Assembly (NCBI GenBank): GCA_937874515.1
Contig: CALNBV010000265.1
Coordinates: 1 to 16,615 of the forward strand
Direction: 5' to 3'
DNA: 16,615 bases
Origin: an uncultured Paenibacillaceae bacterium
Lineage (GTDB): Bacteria; Bacillota; Bacilli; Aneurinibacillales; Aneurinibacillaceae
A program made the position numbers and the translations under genes. The notes beneath the pieces were generated by a model. The model was not told where the DNA came from, searched no databases, and saw only the letters and a list, made by a program, of their open reading frames with translations. Of this stretch, positions 1 through 9,006 are shown one piece after another; the first letter of the stretch is position 1, and each line of letters starts with the position of its first letter.

Positions 1-1
1 T

Positions 2-730
2 GTTCCTGCGGTGATGAAAACAGCCACAGGCGGGTATGATGGAAAAGGGCAAGTTGTTCTCCGTCAGGCTGAGGAAGCCGGAAATGCCTACCGTGAATTA
101 GCGGCATGGAAAACAGAAATTATTATTGAACAGTTTATTCCCTTTACGAAAGAAGTATCGGTAATTGCTGCTCGCAATGGCCGTGGGGAAGTGAAAACCT
201 TCCCTGTATCGGAAAATGTTCATGTAGATAATATTCTTCATTTATCCATTGTTCCAGCTCGTGTGTCTAATAAGGTGTTAGAAAAGGCATCCCAATTAGC
301 CATGCAAGTGGCTGAAAGATTAAATGTGATTGGTTTAATCGCAGTGGAAATGTTCGTGACGGCCAATGAAGACATTCTCATCAATGAATTGGCTCCACGG
401 CCTCATAATTCTGGTCATTACACCATGGATGCATGTGTAACCTCCCAATTTGAGCAACATATTCGGGCTGTATGCAATCTTCCTTTAGGTTCTACGAAAC
501 TTCTTTCACCTGTGGTGATGGTGAATCTCCTTGGAGAACATGTAGAACCGGTGTTAAATAAAATCAATGAGTTGCCAGATCAGGCTAAACTTCATTTGTA
601 TGGAAAAAAAGATTGCAAAGCTAAACGCAAAATGGGCCATTTAAATGTTTTGGCTGATTCTGTGGAAGAAGCATTAGATATAATCCAACAGTTGGAAATT
701 TGGAATAAGGTGGAGGTTAGTGTTTCATGA
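2..730 (+). CDS. purK: N5-carboxyaminoimidazole ribonucleotide synthase, ATPase subunit PurK (5'-truncated)
   Basis: PurK uses ATP and bicarbonate to convert AIR to N5-CAIR, which PurE then rearranges to CAIR in de novo purine synthesis. The reading frame is already open at base 2, so the N-terminal third or so is outside the window; about 242 residues remain of a family usually 355-380 aa long. The visible part begins in the ATP-grasp nucleotide-binding segment (KTATGGYDGKGQ). It contains the catalytic-loop stretch NELAPRPHNSGHYT followed by DACVTSQFEQHIRAV, and near the C-terminus GKKDCKAKRKMGHLN, all typical of PurK. The stop codon overlaps the purB start in an ATGA (727-730), indicating translational coupling. 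purE is expected immediately upstream. Confidence 0.96.
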   Translation, partial: VPAVMKTATGGYDGKGQVVLRQAEEAGNAYRELAAWKTEIIIEQFIPFTKEVSVIAARNGRGEVKTFPVSENVHVDNILHLSIVPARVSNKVLEKASQLAMQVAERLNVIGLIAVEMFVTANEDILINELAPRPHNSGHYTMDACVTSQFEQHIRAVCNLPLGSTKLLSPVVMVNLLGEHVEPVLNKINELPDQAKLHLYGKKDCKAKRKMGHLNVLADSVEEALDIIQQLEIWNKVEVSVS

Positions 731-2022
731 TTAGTCGTTACAGTCGGCCGGAAATGACGGCCATTTGGACAGAAGAAAGCAAATTCAATGCCTGGTTGAA
801 AATGGAGATCCTCTCCTGTGAAGCCTGGTCTAAATTAGGGGTTATTCCTGCAGAAGATGTAGAGAAACTCTGGGAAAACGCTAGCTTTAATGTAGATCGC
901 ATTTATGAAATTGAACAAGAAACCCGTCATGATGTTGTTGCTTTCACCCGTGCCGTTTCTGAAACCATTGAAGGTGATGAAAAGAAATGGATCCACTATG
1001 GCCTTACTTCTACTGACGTTGTAGATACTGCACTATCCCATCAATTGTTACAAGCCAATGAAATCATTGAGAAAGATTTACTCAACTTCATTGAAATCCT
1101 GAAAGAAAAAGCACAAGAACACAAATATACCGTAATGATGGGCCGTACCCATGGCGTACATGCTGAACCAACAACCTTTGGTTTGAAAATCGCTCTCTGG
1201 TATGAAGAAATGAAACGTAACCTGGAACGGTTTCGCAATGCAAAACAACGTGTGGCGTACGGAAAAATTTCCGGTGCTGTAGGAACTTATGCCAATATTG
1301 ATCCTTTTGTTGAGGAATATGTTTGCGAAAAGCTTGGCTTGCAAGCAGCACCTATTTCTACCCAAACCTTGCAACGTGACCGCCATGCTGAATATATGGC
1401 AACCCTTGCTTTAATCGCAACTTCCATTGATAAGTTCGCTGTTGAAATTCGTGGCTTGCAAAAGAGTGAAACCCGTGAAGTGGAAGAAGGATTTGCTAAA
1501 GGGCAAAAAGGATCTTCTGCAATGCCTCATAAACGGAATCCAATCGGTTGTGAAAACATGTCCGGTTTAGCCCGTGTTATTCGCGGCCATATGATTTCTG
1601 CTTATGAGAATGTTCCATTATGGCATGAACGGGATATCTCCCACTCTTCTGTTGAACGGGTCATCATTCCTGATGCTACTATTCTTATTAACTACATGTT
1701 AAACCGTTTCATGAACATCGTGAAAAACCTGACTGTGTTCCCAGAAAATATGAAACGCAATATGGGACGCACTTTTGGATTAATTTACTCTCAACGGGTC
1801 ATGCTGAAATTAATAGATAAAGGTTTAACCCGTGAAGCAGCTTATGATACAGTACAACCTCGTGCTATGCAGGCATGGAATGAACAACGTTCCTTCCGGG
1901 ATATTATTGAATCTGATGAAAAAGTGGTTTCTATGCTTTCTACTGAAGAAATTGATGATTGCTTCAATTACAACTGGCACTTAAAACATGTAGATACCAT
2001 CTTTAATCGACTTGGATTATAA
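727..2022 (+). CDS. purB: Adenylosuccinate lyase
   Basis: This is a fumarase/aspartase-superfamily lyase of 431 aa, the usual length. It acts twice in purine synthesis, splitting SAICAR to AICAR plus fumarate and adenylosuccinate to AMP plus fumarate; the family is homotetrameric. The superfamily signature GSSAMPHKRNP is at residues 262-272 and carries the mobile-loop serine. The active-site histidine regions ETRHDV (H68) and GRTHGVHAEPTT (H142) are intact. From memory, the sequence is very close to B. subtilis PurB over its whole length. The ATG overlaps the purK stop by 4 nt, with a purine-rich GGTGGAGG about 10 nt upstream. An 18-nt gap leads to purC. Confidence 0.98.
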   Translation: MISRYSRPEMTAIWTEESKFNAWLKMEILSCEAWSKLGVIPAEDVEKLWENASFNVDRIYEIEQETRHDVVAFTRAVSETIEGDEKKWIHYGLTSTDVVDTALSHQLLQANEIIEKDLLNFIEILKEKAQEHKYTVMMGRTHGVHAEPTTFGLKIALWYEEMKRNLERFRNAKQRVAYGKISGAVGTYANIDPFVEEYVCEKLGLQAAPISTQTLQRDRHAEYMATLALIATSIDKFAVEIRGLQKSETREVEEGFAKGQKGSSAMPHKRNPIGCENMSGLARVIRGHMISAYENVPLWHERDISHSSVERVIIPDATILINYMLNRFMNIVKNLTVFPENMKRNMGRTFGLIYSQRVMLKLIDKGLTREAAYDTVQPRAMQAWNEQRSFRDIIESDEKVVSMLSTEEIDDCFNYNWHLKHVDTIFNRLGL

Positions 2023-2040
2023 ATAGGGAGGCGAAGAGCT

Positions 2041-2760
2041 GTGCAAAAGCTCGAGCAATTATACGAAGGAAAGGCAAAACGCATTTTCAAAACAGACGAG
2101 CCTGGAATTTACTGGGTAGAATACAAAGACGATGCCACCGCGTTTAACGGAGAAAAGAAAGCGCAAATTACCGGTAAAGGGGAATTAAACAACCGGATTA
2201 CCTCGATTTTCTTCCGCATGCTGAAAGAGAAGGGCATTGATAATCACTTCGTTGAAGAGCTTTCACCGACGGAGCAACTGGTTAAAGAAGTGAAAATTAT
2301 TCCTTTAGAAGTTGTTGTTCGTAACGTGGCTGCCGGTTCTTTAGCCAAACGTCTTGGTATGGAAGAAGGCACTGAATTACCTCAAGCTGTTGTTGAATTT
2401 TACTATAAAGATGATGCCCTTGGGGATCCTCTTGTGAATGATTCCCATATTGATATTCTCGGTATTGCATCTGCAGCTGATCGAGATCAATTACGCCAGA
2501 TGGGCTTAGAGGTTAACAATGTTGTACAGGCCTATATGAAAGAACGGGGCATTATTCTTGTTGACTTTAAATTGGAATTTGGCCGTACTGCTGATGGCAA
2601 GATTCTTCTTGCTGATGAAATTTCACCAGATACTTGCCGTTTCTGGGATGCACAAACCCATGAGAAATTGGACAAGGACCGTTTCCGCCGGGATCTTGGA
2701 AATGTTGAAGATGCTTATAAAGAAATCTTGCACCGCTTAGGAGGAGAAACACATGTTTAA
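2041..2760 (+). CDS. purC: SAICAR synthase (phosphoribosylaminoimidazole-succinocarboxamide synthase)
   Basis: PurC joins aspartate to CAIR with ATP to give SAICAR. The 239-aa length is usual for the bacterial enzyme. Visible motifs are the N-terminal LYEGKAKRIF (residues 7-16), the first family signature IPLEVVVRNVAAGS (87-100), and the second LVDFKLEFGR (173-182), followed by the DEISPDTCRFWD segment (192-203). The start is GTG, chosen because GGGAGGCG (2026-2033) lies 7 nt upstream and the frame matches the family N-terminus. The last 8 nt overlap the start of purS. A short inverted repeat surrounds the GTG (see findings). Confidence 0.98.
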   Translation: MQKLEQLYEGKAKRIFKTDEPGIYWVEYKDDATAFNGEKKAQITGKGELNNRITSIFFRMLKEKGIDNHFVEELSPTEQLVKEVKIIPLEVVVRNVAAGSLAKRLGMEEGTELPQAVVEFYYKDDALGDPLVNDSHIDILGIASAADRDQLRQMGLEVNNVVQAYMKERGIILVDFKLEFGRTADGKILLADEISPDTCRFWDAQTHEKLDKDRFRRDLGNVEDAYKEILHRLGGETHV

Positions 2761-3001
2761 GGCGATTGTTTATGTTACTTTAAAAGAATCTGTATTGGAT
2801 CCTCAAGGCTCCGCTGTTCGAGGAACCCTTCATAAACTTGGTTTTGAAGACGCAAAAGATATTCGTGTTGGGAAATATTTAGAAGTAACTGTTGATGCGG
2901 GAACCCGTGAAAAAGCAGAAGGCCGAGTAACTGAAATGTGTGAAAAGCTTCTTGCTAATACAGTGATTGAAGACTACCGTATCGAACTGATGGAGGTTTA
3001 A
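2753..3001 (+). CDS. purS: FGAM synthase subunit PurS
   Basis: This is an 82-aa protein of the PurS family, the small dimeric subunit that bridges the glutaminase PurQ and the synthase PurL. The complex converts FGAR to FGAM using glutamine and ATP. The N-terminal strand (AIVYVTLKESVLDPQGSAV), followed by the GFEDAKDIRVGKYLEV segment, is characteristic. Its ATG lies inside the purC coding end (8-nt overlap) and is preceded by AGGAGGAG (2739-2746) at a 6-nt spacing. This is one of the strongest ribosome binding sites in the operon, which fits the higher PurS stoichiometry known for the complex. A separate purS is typical of Gram-positive bacteria and archaea. Confidence 0.97.
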   Translation: MFKAIVYVTLKESVLDPQGSAVRGTLHKLGFEDAKDIRVGKYLEVTVDAGTREKAEGRVTEMCEKLLANTVIEDYRIELMEV

Positions 3002-3003
3002 AC

Positions 3004-3696
3004 ATGAGAAGTTGTGTCATCGTTTTTCCCGGGTCCAACTGCGATATCGATATGTATAAAGCGGTAGAAGATTGTATGGGCGAACCGGTTGAATACGTTT
3101 TTTATACGGAAACGGATTTAGACCGTTTTGACTGCATCCTTCTTCCTGGCGGCTTCTCATACGGAGACTATTTAAGATGTGGTGCCATGGCAGCAAAAGC
3201 GCCAGCTATGGATTCCGTAAGAGAAGCAGCAGCTGCTGGAAAATTAGTTCTCGGCGTATGTAATGGTTTCCAGGTGTTAACAGAATCACACCTTCTTCCT
3301 GGTGCTCTTCGCCGCAATAATAATATGAGATTCATTTGTGAAACAGTTCCTCTTCGTGTAGAGAACAATGAAACACCCTTTACCTCTCAATATGAAAAGG
3401 GTGAAATCATCCAGATTCCTATTGCCCATGGGGAAGGGAACTATTTCTGCGATGAAGAAACTCTTGCTGAATTGAAAGCAAACAATCAAATCGTATTCCG
3501 TTATGCTGATTATAATCCGAACGGTTCTCTAGATAACATTGCAGGCATTTGCAATAAAGAAGGCAATGTAGTAGGCATGATGCCTCACCCAGAACGGGCT
3601 GTTCATGAATGGCTTGGTTCAGCCGACGGCAAGCGGATGTTTACATCCATTCTGCAGAATTGGAGGGAGAAAAACGGTGCAGCACAGAGAGCCTAA
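3004..3696 (+). CDS. purQ: FGAM synthase glutaminase subunit PurQ
   Basis: This is a class I glutamine amidotransferase of 230 aa that hydrolyses glutamine and passes ammonia to PurL. The triad is visible: nucleophile C86 in LGVCNGFQ (83-90), with H195 and E197 in MMPHPERAVHEWLG (192-205). The GGFSYGDYLRCGAMA segment (49-63) is the PurQ form of the oxyanion region. The ATG follows TGGAGGT (2991-2997) by 6 nt and starts 2 nt after the purS stop. The 3' end overlaps the true purL start by 20 nt, so PurQ and PurL translation are probably coupled. Confidence 0.98.
   Translation: MRSCVIVFPGSNCDIDMYKAVEDCMGEPVEYVFYTETDLDRFDCILLPGGFSYGDYLRCGAMAAKAPAMDSVREAAAAGKLVLGVCNGFQVLTESHLLPGALRRNNNMRFICETVPLRVENNETPFTSQYEKGEIIQIPIAHGEGNYFCDEETLAELKANNQIVFRYADYNPNGSLDNIAGICNKEGNVVGMMPHPERAVHEWLGSADGKRMFTSILQNWREKNGAAQRA
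3662..3669 (+). promoter_or_regulatory. Ribosome binding site fixing the purL GTG start
   Basis: GGAGGGAG lies 7 nt upstream of the GTG at 3677-3679, inside the 3' end of purQ. No comparable site precedes the in-frame ATG at 3605, so this site decides the purL start. Confidence 0.75.
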
Positions 3697-5908
3697 TCCA
3701 CAGCAAATCGCTGAAGAAAAAATATACCGTGAAATGGGTTTAACCGATGAAGAATACCAACGTGTGGTTCAAATCATCGGCCGCCAACCTAACTATACAG
3801 AAACTGGTCTTTACAGTGTTATGTGGTCTGAGCACTGTAGTTATAAAAATTCCAAACCTCAGCTTCGCAAATTCCCAACTAGCGGACCTCGCGTATTGCA
3901 GGGACCTGGGGAAGGGGCAGGGATTGTTGATATCGGCGACAATCAAGCCGTTGTATTTAAAGTAGAAAGCCATAACCATCCATCAGCCATTGAGCCTTAT
4001 CAAGGGGCAGCAACTGGGGTTGGTGGGATTATCCGTGACGTTTTCTCTATGGGTGCCCGTCCAATTGCCATGTTAAACTCCCTTCGCTTTGGTGAATTGA
4101 ATACCCCAAGAACCAAGTATCTCTTTGAACACGTTGTAGCCGGTATTGCAGGCTATGGCAACTGCATGGGGATTCCTACTGTGGCTGGGGAAGTTGTTTT
4201 CGATCCATGTTATGAAGGCAATCCTCTTGTAAACGCCATGTGTGTTGGGATTATCGATCACGATAAAATCCAAAAAGGCGTAGCCAAAGGGATTGGCAAC
4301 CCGGTAATGTATGTGGGTGCTGCAACGGGTCGGGATGGTATTCATGGTGCTACCTTTGCTTCTGAAGAATTAAGCGAAGCATCTGAATCTAAACGCCCAG
4401 CCGTACAGGTGGGTGACCCCTTCATGGAAAAACTTCTTTTAGAAGCTTGCCTTGAATTAATTAATACAGATGCAGTCGCAGGCATTCAAGATATGGGCGC
4501 TGCTGGTTTAACTTCTTCAAGTGCGGAAATGGCCAGCAAAGCCGGTAATGGGATTGAATTAAATCTTGATTTGGTTCCTCAACGGGAAACCAACATGACT
4601 CCTTATGAAATGATGTTATCAGAATCCCAGGAGCGGATGCTGGTTGTTGTTGAAAAAGGAAGAGAACAAGAAGTTCAAGATATTTTCGATAAATGGAATC
4701 TTCACTCTGTGGTCATTGGACATGTAACCGATGATGGCATGCTTCGCCTCCTTCATAAAGGGGAAGTAGTTGCTGACGTTCCAGTAGATACTCTTGCTGA
4801 AGATGCGCCAGTATACATTAAACCATCAACAGAACCTGCTTATTATGCTGAAAATGCAAAAATCAACGCAGTGGAAACAGTAGTTGAACCTGCTGATTAC
4901 AGCGACGCATTGAAAAAAGTGCTTTCTGCTCCAACTGTGGCAGACAAGCAATGGGTATATAGCCAATATGATTATCAAGTTCGCACCAATACCGCTGTTG
5001 CTCCTGGTTCTGATGCTGCAGTTCTTGCGATTCGTGGAACTCGCAAAGCCTTAGCCATGAGCATCGACTGTAACGGTCGCTATGTTTATCTTGATCCAGT
5101 AGAGGGCGGAAAAATTGCAGTGGCTGAAGCTGCACGGAACGTAGTATGTTCCGGTGGGGAACCTTTAGCCATCACAGACTGCTTAAACTACGGCAATCCA
5201 GAAAAACCAGATATCTTCTGGCAATTTGAAAAATCCATCGATGGCATGAGTGAAGCTTGCCGCGTGCTAGAAGCACCAGTTATCGGCGGTAACGTAAGCT
5301 TCTACAATGAAACCACCGGGGAAGCAGTTTACCCCACACCAGTGGTTGGACTTGTTGGCTTAATTCATGATGTAGACCATATTACAACCCAGGGCTTTAA
5401 ACAAGAAGGGGATGTAATTCTTCTCTTTGGTAAAACCAAACCTGAAATCGGGGGTTCTGAATATCAGAAACAAATGAACGGCACCATTAGCGGACGTCCT
5501 CCGGTGATCGACCTTGATGTCGAAAAACGGCTGCACCGGGCGGTATTAGCCGCTATCCAGGCAGGCAAAGTTGCTTCTGCCCACGACCTTTCTGAAGGTG
5601 GCTTAGCAGTAGCCTTAAGTGAATCTGCAACAGATGAATTAGGGGTTACCGTGGAATGGGATATTGACATGCGCGCAGATGTGGCGCTCTTTAGTGAAAC
5701 CCAATCCCGTGTTCTGTTAAGCGTTAAACCTGAAAACGTGGATGCAGTGATTGTCATTGCCCAAGAAAATGGAGTTCCATGCACTCGCCTTGGTACAGTA
5801 GGTGGACAAGACTTAACCATCACTGTTGCAGGCAAGAAAGTTCTCCAGACGCCGGTTTCTGAACTGAAAGCAGCCTGGAAGGATGCGATTCCATGTCTGA
5901 TCGATTAG
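3677..5908 (+). CDS. purL: FGAM synthase large subunit PurL (small type, without glutaminase domain)
   Basis: This is the synthase subunit that makes FGAM from FGAR with ATP and ammonia supplied by PurQ. It contains the tandem AIRS-type ATP-binding halves of the PurM/PurL superfamily. I place the start at GTG 3677, giving 743 aa against about 742 in B. subtilis (from memory). It has a Shine-Dalgarno site 7 nt upstream and an N-terminus that aligns with the family (PNPQQIAEEKIYREMGLTDEE). The open frame extends back to an ATG at 3605, but that would add 24 unrelated residues inside purQ. Motifs include VMWSEHCSYKNSK (48-60, with the proposed catalytic H53) and ESHNHPSAIEPYQGAATGVGG (97-117). 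The end overlaps purF by 16 nt. Confidence 0.97.
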   Translation: MQHREPNPQQIAEEKIYREMGLTDEEYQRVVQIIGRQPNYTETGLYSVMWSEHCSYKNSKPQLRKFPTSGPRVLQGPGEGAGIVDIGDNQAVVFKVESHNHPSAIEPYQGAATGVGGIIRDVFSMGARPIAMLNSLRFGELNTPRTKYLFEHVVAGIAGYGNCMGIPTVAGEVVFDPCYEGNPLVNAMCVGIIDHDKIQKGVAKGIGNPVMYVGAATGRDGIHGATFASEELSEASESKRPAVQVGDPFMEKLLLEACLELINTDAVAGIQDMGAAGLTSSSAEMASKAGNGIELNLDLVPQRETNMTPYEMMLSESQERMLVVVEKGREQEVQDIFDKWNLHSVVIGHVTDDGMLRLLHKGEVVADVPVDTLAEDAPVYIKPSTEPAYYAENAKINAVETVVEPADYSDALKKVLSAPTVADKQWVYSQYDYQVRTNTAVAPGSDAAVLAIRGTRKALAMSIDCNGRYVYLDPVEGGKIAVAEAARNVVCSGGEPLAITDCLNYGNPEKPDIFWQFEKSIDGMSEACRVLEAPVIGGNVSFYNETTGEAVYPTPVVGLVGLIHDVDHITTQGFKQEGDVILLFGKTKPEIGGSEYQKQMNGTISGRPPVIDLDVEKRLHRAVLAAIQAGKVASAHDLSEGGLAVALSESATDELGVTVEWDIDMRADVALFSETQSRVLLSVKPENVDAVIVIAQENGVPCTRLGTVGGQDLTITVAGKKVLQTPVSELKAAWKDAIPCLID

Positions 5909-7329
5909 ACTTTATTGAACATGATGATATTTGGGATAAATTGAACGAAGAGTGTGGGGTGTTCGGGGTGTACAATCACCCTGATGCTCCCTCCCTCACC
6001 TATTATGGCATTCATGCCTTGCAACACCGTGGACAGGAAAGCGCCGGCATTTGCGCTTCCAATGGGGAAGTATTCACCAACCACCGGGGCATGGGATTAG
6101 TAACAGAAGCCTTTAATAATAATGAGTTAAGCAGAATCCATGGACACATTTCCATTGGCCACGTACGTTATACGACAGCCGGGGAAAGTAAATTGGAAAA
6201 TGCCCAACCTTTAATTTTTAAATATAGTGGTGGAAACCTGGCATTGGCCCATAATGGGAACCTGGTGAATGCAGATCAAATTCGTTATCAATTGGAACGG
6301 CAAGGATCCATTTTCCAAACCACCAGTGATACGGAAGTTATTGCCCATTTGATTTCCCGTTCCGGGTTAGAGATTGAAGAAGCAGTAAAAAATGCCCTTC
6401 GGTTGATTAAAGGGGCCTATGCTTTACTGGTTATGACTGAGAAGAAATTGATTGTTGCTCTTGATCCTAATGGATTACGCCCTCTTTCTCTTGGGAAAAT
6501 TGGCGATGGGTACGTTGTTTCTTCTGAAACCTGTGCTTTTGATACCGTTGGTGCGAAGTATTTCCGTGAAGTAGAACCAGGAGAGATGGTTATTATTGAT
6601 GAAGATGGCCTTCGTTCTGAACGATTCTCCGGACAAACCCAGCGTGCTATTTGCTCTTTTGAATATGTGTATTTTGCTCGTCCTGATAGTGACATTGCAG
6701 AAATCAATGTCCATCTGGCACGGAAACGTTTAGGTCGGAAACTCTTCTTAGAGGCGCCGATCGAAGCAGATGTGGTAACAGGGGTACCGGACTCCAGTAT
6801 TTCTGCAGCCATTGGCTATGCAGAAGCTGCTGGCATACCTTACGAATTAGGTTTAATTAAAAACCGTTATGTAGCACGTACTTTTATTCAACCTACCCAG
6901 GAGATGAGAGCTCGTGGTGTACGCATGAAATTAAGTGCTGTACGCAAAGTGGTTGAAGGCAAACGGGTGATTATGATTGATGATTCCATTGTACGTGGAA
7001 CCACCAGCGGCCGCATTGTGCAAATGTTGCGGGAAGCAGGGGCAAAAGAAGTCCATGTGTTAATCAGTTCCCCACCTGTTATGAATCCTTGCTATTATGG
7101 CATCGATACATCAAGCCGGGAAGAATTGATTGCCGCTAGTAAAAGCGTCGAGCAAATTCGTGAATTTATCGGTGCAGATTCCTTATACTTCTTATCTACG
7201 GAAGGCATGATTGAAGCCATAGGCCGACATGATGGTTCCAACAATGGAGGACATTGTGTGGCTTGCTTTAATGGCCAATATCCTACAGAAATTTATGAGG
7301 ATACCAAAAGCTGTACAGAAAAATGCTAG
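5893..7329 (+). CDS. purF: Amidophosphoribosyltransferase (glutamine PRPP amidotransferase)
   Basis: PurF makes phosphoribosylamine from PRPP and glutamine, the committed step of the pathway. It has an N-terminal Ntn-hydrolase glutaminase domain and a C-terminal phosphoribosyltransferase domain with the PRPP loop VIMIDDSIVRGTTS (359-372). The nucleophile is C21 in NEECGVFG; a 20-residue leader must be removed, longer than the 11-residue B. subtilis propeptide I recall. C254, C400, C455 and C458 (the last two in GGHCVACF) match the four cysteines that hold the 4Fe-4S cluster of the Bacillus enzyme, so this is the oxygen-sensitive Fe-S form. The C-terminus carries two further cysteines (SCTEKC). 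Length is 478 aa. The start overlaps purL by 16 nt. Confidence 0.98.
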   Translation: MSDRLDFIEHDDIWDKLNEECGVFGVYNHPDAPSLTYYGIHALQHRGQESAGICASNGEVFTNHRGMGLVTEAFNNNELSRIHGHISIGHVRYTTAGESKLENAQPLIFKYSGGNLALAHNGNLVNADQIRYQLERQGSIFQTTSDTEVIAHLISRSGLEIEEAVKNALRLIKGAYALLVMTEKKLIVALDPNGLRPLSLGKIGDGYVVSSETCAFDTVGAKYFREVEPGEMVIIDEDGLRSERFSGQTQRAICSFEYVYFARPDSDIAEINVHLARKRLGRKLFLEAPIEADVVTGVPDSSISAAIGYAEAAGIPYELGLIKNRYVARTFIQPTQEMRARGVRMKLSAVRKVVEGKRVIMIDDSIVRGTTSGRIVQMLREAGAKEVHVLISSPPVMNPCYYGIDTSSREELIAASKSVEQIREFIGADSLYFLSTEGMIEAIGRHDGSNNGGHCVACFNGQYPTEIYEDTKSCTEKC

Positions 7330-7350
7330 TGGCTGGACAGGGGGATTAAA

Positions 7351-8391
7351 ATGAGCGATGCATACAAACGTGCTGGCGTTGATATTGACGCAGGTAATGA
7401 AGCCGTAGAACGAATGAAAAAGCATGTCCGCCGGACCTTTCGTCCGGAAGTGTTAACTGATTTAGGGGGATTTGGCGCCCTGTTCGGTTTGGATATTCAA
7501 AAGTATAAAAAACCTGTTCTCGTTTCTGGAACAGACGGTGTTGGCACCAAGTTAAAGATTGCTTTTATGATGGATCAACACGATACCATTGGCATCGATG
7601 CTGTGGCTATGTGTGTAAATGATATTGTGGTACAGGGTGCTGAACCCCTCTTTTTCCTGGATTACCTTGCCTGCGGCAAAGTATTCCCAGAGAAAATTGA
7701 AGCTCTTGTAAAAGGCATTGCAGATGGTTGCGAACAATCCGGCTGTGCATTAATTGGCGGCGAAACTGCAGAAATGCCAGGGATGTATGATGAAGATGAA
7801 TATGATATTGCTGGCTTTAGCGTAGGTGTAGTTGATGCTGACAAAATCATTGATGGCAAATCTGTCTCTGAAGGAGACGTACTCATTGGATTGGCATCCA
7901 GCGGTGTTCACAGCAATGGGTTCTCCCTTGTGCGTAAAGTTCTTCTTGAAGACGCAGGGATGGACTTAAAGGAAACTGTGGAACAGCTAGGAGGAACCTT
8001 AGGGGATACACTCTTAACTCCAACCCGTTTATATGTAAAGCCTTGCCTGAAGTTAATGGAAGATGTGAAGGTGAAAGGATTTGTCCACATTACGGGTGGC
8101 GGATTCTATGATAATATTCCTCGGATTCTTCCTGAAGGAACAACAGCATCCATTGATAACGGATCTTGGCCTGTCCTTCCTATCTTTCAATTAATTGCAG
8201 AAAAAGGAAATATTCCTGATAAGGATTTATTCCGTACCTTTAATATGGGCATTGGCATGATTGCCATTGTCGCAGAAAAAGATGCTGAAGCAGCTATGGC
8301 ATCCTTACAAACTGCCGGGGAACAAGCTTATAAAATCGGCCGTATTGTGGCAGGGGACCGTACGGTTGTCATCAGCGGGGTGAATGAATAA
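7351..8391 (+). CDS. purM: AIR synthase (phosphoribosylformylglycinamidine cyclo-ligase)
   Basis: PurM closes the imidazole ring, converting FGAM to AIR with ATP. The 346-aa length is usual for the family. Visible features are the N-terminal GVDIDAGNEAVERMK, the ATP-binding glycine-rich stretch SGTDGVGTKLKIAF (59-72), and DAVAMCVNDIVVQGAEPLFF (83-102), which define the AIRS superfamily N-terminal half. The C-terminal half contains HITGGGFYDNIPRILPEG. The ATG follows AGGGGGAT (7339-7346) by 4-5 nt. The gene is 21 nt after purF, the widest internal gap of the operon. Its stop shares one base with the purN start (TAATG). Confidence 0.98.
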   Translation: MSDAYKRAGVDIDAGNEAVERMKKHVRRTFRPEVLTDLGGFGALFGLDIQKYKKPVLVSGTDGVGTKLKIAFMMDQHDTIGIDAVAMCVNDIVVQGAEPLFFLDYLACGKVFPEKIEALVKGIADGCEQSGCALIGGETAEMPGMYDEDEYDIAGFSVGVVDADKIIDGKSVSEGDVLIGLASSGVHSNGFSLVRKVLLEDAGMDLKETVEQLGGTLGDTLLTPTRLYVKPCLKLMEDVKVKGFVHITGGGFYDNIPRILPEGTTASIDNGSWPVLPIFQLIAEKGNIPDKDLFRTFNMGIGMIAIVAEKDAEAAMASLQTAGEQAYKIGRIVAGDRTVVISGVNE

Positions 8392-9005
8392 TGAAACTTG
8401 CTGTTTTTGCCTCAGGTTCTGGCTCTAATTTTGGTGCCATTATGGAGGCAATTCGCGACCAACGAATCCAGGGGGCAGAAATTGTTCTTCTCGTTTGTGA
8501 TAAACCTGGTGCATATGTTTTGGAAAGGGCAGCCTCTTATGAGGTGCCCACCTTTGTTTTTAGTGCAAAAGATTATCCAGATAAAGTGGCCTTCGAAACT
8601 GAAATTCTGCGCCAATTAGACGAAGCAGGAGTAGAACTTATTGTTCTAGCCGGGTATATGCGTTTAATCGGAGATACTTTGTTGAAGGCTTTTGGTGGAA
8701 GGATGATTAATCTTCATCCTTCTATCCTTCCTTCATTCACTGGAAAAGATGCCATTGGCCAGGCCTTCAATTATGGTGTGAAAATGACCGGGGTTACGGT
8801 TCACTTTGTAGACGAGGGGATGGATACAGGTCCTATTATTGCCCAACGTATGGTTCCTGTTGAAGAAGGGGATACTATAGAATCGTTAGCAGCCCGAATT
8901 CACAAAGTAGAACATGAAATTCTTCCTAAAGTAGTGCAATTGTTAGCCAACAATCATGTGAAATTGGAAAATAGAAAAGTAAAAATCAGCAAAGGAGTGG
9001 AATGA
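8391..9005 (+). CDS. purN: Phosphoribosylglycinamide formyltransferase (folate-dependent)
   Basis: PurN formylates GAR to FGAR using 10-formyltetrahydrofolate. The 204-aa length is usual. The phosphate-binding N-terminus is ASGSGSNFGAIMEAI (7-21). The catalytic triad described for E. coli PurN is visible as N107 and H109 in MINLHPSILPSF and D145 in FVDEGMDTGPIIAQ, the GART active-site signature. The start codon shares its A with the purM stop (TAATG), and GGGGTGA lies about 7 nt upstream. The C-terminal tail is rich in lysine. No purT-type gene is present, so this is the formyltransferase route visible here. Confidence 0.98.
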   Translation: MKLAVFASGSGSNFGAIMEAIRDQRIQGAEIVLLVCDKPGAYVLERAASYEVPTFVFSAKDYPDKVAFETEILRQLDEAGVELIVLAGYMRLIGDTLLKAFGGRMINLHPSILPSFTGKDAIGQAFNYGVKMTGVTVHFVDEGMDTGPIIAQRMVPVEEGDTIESLAARIHKVEHEILPKVVQLLANNHVKLENRKVKISKGVE

Positions 9006-9006
9006 G

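Noticed and set aside
5464..5835. A 123-aa minus-strand open frame inside purL
   Set aside because: It is an antisense shadow of PurL with no ribosome site and no recognisable domain.
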